Position numbers and translations under genes: made by a program
Assembly (NCBI GenBank): GCA_904393115.1
Contig: CAJFMX010000012.1
Span: 16,192 to 80,191 of the forward strand
DNA from: an uncultured Clostridia bacterium
Lineage (GTDB): Bacteria > Bacillota > Clostridia > Christensenellales > UBA1750
Direction of reading: 5' to 3'
Length of the DNA stretch: 64,000 nt
The notes under the pieces: generated by a model
What the model was told of the DNA's origin: nothing
The model's database searches: none
The model's input: the letters and a program-made list of their open reading frames with translations, nothing else
Shown: positions 60,797 to 64,000 of the stretch, piece by piece
Layout: the number at the start of each line of letters is the position of its first letter
Numbering within the stretch: position 1 is the first letter of the stretch

Positions 60797-61654
60797 CTTC
60801 GCTTCTGTGTGCGCGCCCTGACCCAGGGGGCGCGCTTTTTTGTACACGCCGCCGAGCAGCTCCGTCTCCCAGGCGCAGCGCGCGGCGCGCAGGTCCTCGT
60901 CCAGGTACACGATGCGGTACAGCGCCCCGGGGAGCAGGCGCGAATAGACCTCCGCGTCCGTCGTTCCCTCGCGCACGGCGATGGTGCGCACGGGCAGCAC
61001 GCGGCGCCGGCGCAGCTCCTCGCCCCGGCCGGCCATGACCTGCAGGACGGAAAACGGCGTGCCCCGCATCTCGCGCCCGGAGGCAAAGATCACGTATCCG
61101 CCGCACAGGAGCAGCGTCAGGTTGCACTTCCCCACGGCGTGCAGGGCGAAAAGGCCCAGCACCATCAGCGCAAGCCCCACGGCGATGCCCGTGCCCGAGG
61201 CGATGCGCTGCGCCCGGGCCAGGCCCGCCCGCCGGCGCAGCAGCGCGCAGAGCACGCGGCCGCCGTCCAGGGGAAAGGCCGGCAGCAGGTTCGTCAGCGC
61301 CAGCACGAGGTTGATCTCGATCAGGCGCGCCCAGAAGGGGAGGAACTTCGGCAGCACGTAGGCGGCGCAGCCGCAGAGCGCGGCAAGCGCCAGGCTCGTC
61401 GCGGGTCCTGCCAGGGCCACGCCCACGGCGGCCCCCGTGCCGAGCTGCTCCACGCCCCGCACATACACGACCCCGCCAAACGGCGCGATCTCCATCCCCT
61501 CCACGGCCAGGCCCAGGGCGCGCGCGCAGAGCGCATGGCCCCACTCGTGCACGAGCACGCAGCACAGGCCCGCCCACAGATAGGCGGATTCCCCCAGCAG
61601 CAGGCTGAGGGCTGCCAGCGCGATCAGCCAGGGCGAAAGGCGGACGCGGCTCAT
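60695..61654 (-). CDS. spoIVFB: SpoIVFB-like site-2 metalloprotease (M50)
   Basis: This intramembrane protease resembles SpoIVFB, which activates pro-sigma-K in the mother cell. The 319-residue protein has the zinc motif VLVHEWGHALCARAL (about residues 33-47), the second motif NLLPAFPLDGGR (about 128-139), and a C-terminal regulatory domain. The last ~33 codons are antisense to lgt and read as low-complexity arginine/glycine sequence, probably past the natural end. Its ATG overlaps the stop of spoIVFA. Confidence 0.87.
   Translation of the reverse strand: MSRVRLSPWLIALAALSLLLGESAYLWAGLCCVLVHEWGHALCARALGLAVEGMEIAPFGGVVYVRGVEQLGTGAAVGVALAGPATSLALAALCGCAAYVLPKFLPFWARLIEINLVLALTNLLPAFPLDGGRVLCALLRRRAGLARAQRIASGTGIAVGLALMVLGLFALHAVGKCNLTLLLCGGYVIFASGREMRGTPFSVLQVMAGRGEELRRRRVLPVRTIAVREGTTDAEVYSRLLPGALYRIVYLDEDLRAARCAWETELLGGVYKKARPLGQGAHTEAKSGGRAGAPARTGAREGGHAEREQDRQADPLRGR
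60811..60841 (+). terminator. terminator of lgt, inside the spoIVFB frame
   Basis: GCGCGCCC (60811-60818) pairs with GGGCGCGC (60828-60835), followed by six T. It ends lgt 14 bases after its stop and falls within the opposing spoIVFB coding region. Confidence 0.78.
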
Positions 61655-62286
61655 TGCAGCCAGTCCTCCGGCGCGACGGGGATGTCGCCGTCCAGCACCT
61701 GCACGCGGATCTGGCTGGCCTCGCCCGCCTGCGCCGGCACGCCGACGCTCTGGCCCTCGTGCACGCGCTCCCCGGCGGCCACGCGCACGCCCCTGAGCGG
61801 CTCGGCCACGCCCGTCAAGCCGTTGTCATAGGCGATCTGCAGGCGGTAGCCGCCGTCCGCAAGCTCCGTCACGCGCTCGACCTCGCCCTCGCCGCCGGCG
61901 AGCAGCACGCCCTTGCCCTCGAACAGCGTCCAGCCCTCTTCCGTCAGCAGGGGCGAGGCGGACGCCAGCGGCGCGCTGAGCGTCTTTTCGCCCGCGTTCC
62001 AGAAGACCATGACGCTCTCGGGCACGAAGTTCCCGACGAACTCCAGCTTTCCGATGGATTCGCCGATGTCCATCTCCGTCGTCGCCGCCTGGCGGATGTC
62101 GGCCAGCGCAGCCTGGACCGGCTCCGAATCCATGGATTTCAGCCCGCAGATTGCCAGGAACAGCACTGCGCACACCGCGAGCTGCGCAAAAAAGTGGTTC
62201 GGATAGACGATCTCTTTTTGTCCATAGCGCAGCCAGTTGCGCGCCTTGCGCAGGAGGCGAGACGTCGGCCTTCTCCTCGTCCTCAC
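61651..62286 (-). CDS. spoIVFA: SpoIVFA-like membrane protein with degenerate M23 domain
   Basis: The 211-residue protein has one membrane helix (HFFAQLAVCAVLFLAICGL, about residues 32-50) and a C-terminal LytM/M23-like domain with LQIAYDNGLTGVAEPL. The zinc ligands of active M23 peptidases are absent, as in SpoIVFA, the inhibitor and anchor of SpoIVFB. The GTG at 62286 was chosen from GGAGGTGG upstream. The stop overlaps the spoIVFB start (ATGA). Confidence 0.83.
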   Translation of the reverse strand: MRTRRRPTSRLLRKARNWLRYGQKEIVYPNHFFAQLAVCAVLFLAICGLKSMDSEPVQAALADIRQAATTEMDIGESIGKLEFVGNFVPESVMVFWNAGEKTLSAPLASASPLLTEEGWTLFEGKGVLLAGGEGEVERVTELADGGYRLQIAYDNGLTGVAEPLRGVRVAAGERVHEGQSVGVPAQAGEASQIRVQVLDGDIPVAPEDWLQ

Positions 62287-62317
62287 CAATGAAAACCACC
62301 TCCACACAGCTTTGTAC

Positions 62318-62346
62318 ACTGTATGAAGGCGGCGTTTTCTATAGAA
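62318..62346 (-). promoter_or_regulatory. candidate sigma-E promoter of spoIVFA-spoIVFB
   Basis: CATACAGT (62318-62325) is a perfect match to the sigma-E -10 CATACANT. Fourteen bases upstream TTCTATA (62340-62346) is a weak -35. It lies at the end of rodA, which would let the spoIVF pair be made only in the mother cell. Confidence 0.5.
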
Positions 62347-63514
62347 CCGTGCGCTGCTGCCGCTTGACGACGTTGAGCACAAAGCCGATGGCGGCCATGT
62401 TGGCCAGCATGCTGCTGCCCCCGTAGCTCAGGAACGGCAGCGGAATGCCCGTGACGGGCATGATGCCGATGGTCATGCCGATGTTCTCGAAGATGTGGAA
62501 CAGGAGCATGGAGGCAACCCCTGCGATGACCAGCGACCCAAACCGGTCCGTGACCTTATAGGCCAGGTAGAAGAGCCGCAGGATCAGCACGAAGTACAGC
62601 GCGATGATGAACATGCACCCGACAAAGCCCACGGATTCCGCCGTGACGGAGAAGATGAAGTCCGTGTGCTTTTCCGGCACGAAGTCGAGCTGGCTGATCG
62701 CGCCCTCCTGGAACAGGCCCTTGCCCGTAACCTGTCCGGAGCCCACGGCGATCTTGGAATAGCGCACCTGGTAGCCCGTGCCGCTGGTGTCGCGCGAAGG
62801 GTCCAGGAAGCTCAGGATGCGCTCCTGCCGGAACTCGGACAAAAAGGGATAGATCGCGACGCACGCCGTGCCCCCGGCGAGGACCATGCCCACGATGATC
62901 TTCCAGCCCAGGCCGGATACGAACAGAATCCCCGCAAAGATCGCCACAAAGACGAGCGCCGTTCCGTAGTCTCCCTGCGCGACGACCAGGCCAAAGGGGA
63001 TCGCAAAGTGGAGCAGCACCGGCAGGAAGTCCTTGAGCTTGGTGATGGGGCCGTCGTGCCGCGAGACGTGCCAGGCCAGCGTGAGGATGATGGCGACCTT
63101 GCAGATCTCCGAAGGCTGAAAGCTTCGGCTGCCGCCCAGCCAGGAGAACCACGCGCGCACGTTGCCTCGGCCCGCGCTCTGGAAGAGCACCAGCACCAGC
63201 AGCAGGATCGCCGCGCCGAATATGTAAGGGGAAAGCTCCCCGTAGATTCGGTAGTCAAACAGCATGATGAGGACGATGGCGGCCAATCCAATCCCCACCC
63301 ACAGGAGCTGCCAATAGAAGGAATCGCTTGTCAGGCGCGACAACACGCCAAAGAGGCCCTCTCCTTCGCCCACTGCATAGGGGTCCATCGTGGCGTTGGC
63401 GATGGCGATCAGCCCGATGAAAATCAGCGCCGCCGTCGTCAGGACCACGATGAGATCCAGTTTTCCCCGATTGCGGTCCACAAGGGACAGGGACCTTCGT
63501 CTGTTTCTGAGCAT
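62339..63514 (-). CDS. rodA: rod-shape peptidoglycan glycosyltransferase RodA
   Basis: RodA is the SEDS glycosyltransferase of the elongation machinery. The 391-residue protein has about ten membrane helices, the loop GSRSFQPSEICKVAIIL (about residue 130), FVAEKHTDFIFS-like FVPEKHTDFIFSVTAE (about 276) and ITGIPLPF-like VTGIPLPFLSYGGSSML (about 355). It shares the locus with the spoIVF genes, as in many Clostridia. Confidence 0.95.
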   Translation of the reverse strand: MLRNRRRSLSLVDRNRGKLDLIVVLTTAALIFIGLIAIANATMDPYAVGEGEGLFGVLSRLTSDSFYWQLLWVGIGLAAIVLIMLFDYRIYGELSPYIFGAAILLLVLVLFQSAGRGNVRAWFSWLGGSRSFQPSEICKVAIILTLAWHVSRHDGPITKLKDFLPVLLHFAIPFGLVVAQGDYGTALVFVAIFAGILFVSGLGWKIIVGMVLAGGTACVAIYPFLSEFRQERILSFLDPSRDTSGTGYQVRYSKIAVGSGQVTGKGLFQEGAISQLDFVPEKHTDFIFSVTAESVGFVGCMFIIALYFVLILRLFYLAYKVTDRFGSLVIAGVASMLLFHIFENIGMTIGIMPVTGIPLPFLSYGGSSMLANMAAIGFVLNVVKRQQRTVL

Positions 63515-63585
63515 CTCTACCCTCCCGGAGTCCAGCGTCTCTCAAACCATAAACGAATGAGCTTCCATCTTGTTGCGGAACTGCA

Positions 63586-63626
63586 CAAAAAAAGGAAACA
63601 GCCTTTGTCCTCTCGACAAAGGCTGT
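63586..63626 (-). terminator. terminator of the rRNA operon after tRNA-Asn
   Basis: A 12-bp perfect stem (ACAGCCTTTGTC at 63598-63609 with its complement at 63615-63626) is followed on the minus strand by TTCCTTTTTTT. It ends the 23S-5S-tRNA transcript. Confidence 0.9.
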
Positions 63627-63629
63627 CTT

Positions 63630-63704
63630 TGGCTCCCCAGGTAAGACTCGAACTTACAACACCCCGGTTAACAGCCGAGTGCTCTGCCATTGAGCTACTG
63701 AGGA
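63630..63704 (-). tRNA. tRNA-Asn (anticodon GTT)
   Basis: The minus strand folds into a complete cloverleaf: acceptor TCCTCAG/CTGGGGA, D stem GCTC/GAGC, anticodon stem CTCGG/CCGGG with loop CTGTTAA, T stem GTAAG/CTTAC with TTCGAGT loop, discriminator G and an encoded CCA. The anticodon is GTT. Confidence 0.97.
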
Positions 63705-63712
63705 ATATGGAA

Positions 63713-63828
<116 letters not shown>

Positions 63829-63964
63829 AATTGGATGGCGTTTTGCTTTGCTTTTCTTGCTTCGCGCACCCTCAAAACCTCATACCGCTTCGCTTCCGCG
63901 TTCATCGAGTTCCGCCTGGCGCTTTCCGCTTTCGCTTCTTTCGCGCCGCATTCGCTTTTTCTTA

Positions 63965-64000
63965 GATCAAGCCCTCGACCGATTAGTATTGACAAGCTTT
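63965..64000 (-). rRNA. 23S ribosomal RNA, 3' end
   Basis: The minus strand ends in TACTAATCGGTCGAGGGCTT, the usual 3' end of 23S rRNA. The rest of the gene lies beyond the right edge. The order 23S-5S-tRNA is that of an rRNA operon. Confidence 0.9.

Overview
The window is GC-rich chromosomal DNA from an endospore-forming member of the Firmicutes, most likely a gut-type Clostridia lineage. The evidence is Spo0A, SpoIIR, SleB, YpeB, a SipL-like DUF3794/LysM protein, YlbJ and SpoIVFA/SpoIVFB homologues, ribosomal protein L27 paired with the Prp protease, and Shine-Dalgarno sites close to AGGAGG before nearly every gene. Most genes lie on the minus strand. No phage, insertion sequence or CRISPR array was seen, so this is core chromosome rather than an island.

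From the left end, reading leftwards on the minus strand: plsX-acpP-rnc-smc-ftsY (plsX promoter at 10.4 kb), then ylxM-ffh-rpsP-khpA-rimM-trmD (promoter at 3.4 kb). These are the classical fatty-acid/chromosome and SRP/ribosome-maturation operons, with a broken acetyltransferase between them. Next come a Cof-type HAD protein, rpmF with the YceD/DUF177 gene, pta-ackA, and a dispersed ylb block (tmcAL, patatin, ylbJ, a coiled-coil gene, coaD, rsmD). A small membrane protein, 5-formyl-THF cyclo-ligase, alanine racemase and a type-B carboxylesterase follow.

From 23.8 to 30.2 kb lies the F-type ATP synthase operon (I-a-c-b-alpha-gamma-beta-epsilon). It has no separate delta gene. Instead the alpha gene is about 115 codons too long at its 5' end, and its first ~62 codons encode the C-terminal domain of delta. 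This delta-alpha fusion is the most striking observation in the window. A BirA-type operator over a strong promoter precedes bioY. A three-gene GlpA/GlpB-like/DUF1667 cluster (31-34 kb) and glpK (42-43.7 kb) form a glycerol or glycerol-3-phosphate oxidation module.

From 36 to 42 kb is a sporulation block: ypeB, sleB, spoIIR, ispE, sipL, spo0A. Upstream of spo0A are two Spo0A boxes spaced exactly 10 bp, a third box, a sigma-H-like promoter and a sigma-A-like promoter, so the autoregulatory circuit can be read from the DNA. Candidate sigma-F and sigma-E promoters precede spoIIR, sipL and spoIVFA. From 44 to 49 kb is a Gld-type ABC transporter operon with DUF4340 and GldG-like partners. Then come a proline/alanine-rich protein, a LacI regulator, an L,D-transpeptidase-like lipoprotein and an OGG-type glycosylase.

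From 53.3 to 63.5 kb is the rplU-prp-rpmA / rng / TIGR03936 / TIGR03960 / spoIVFA-FB / rodA neighbourhood typical of Clostridia, interrupted by ybjN, a DUF4190 gene and lgt. The right end holds tRNA-Asn, 5S rRNA and the 3' end of a 23S rRNA gene, the tail of an rRNA operon on the minus strand.
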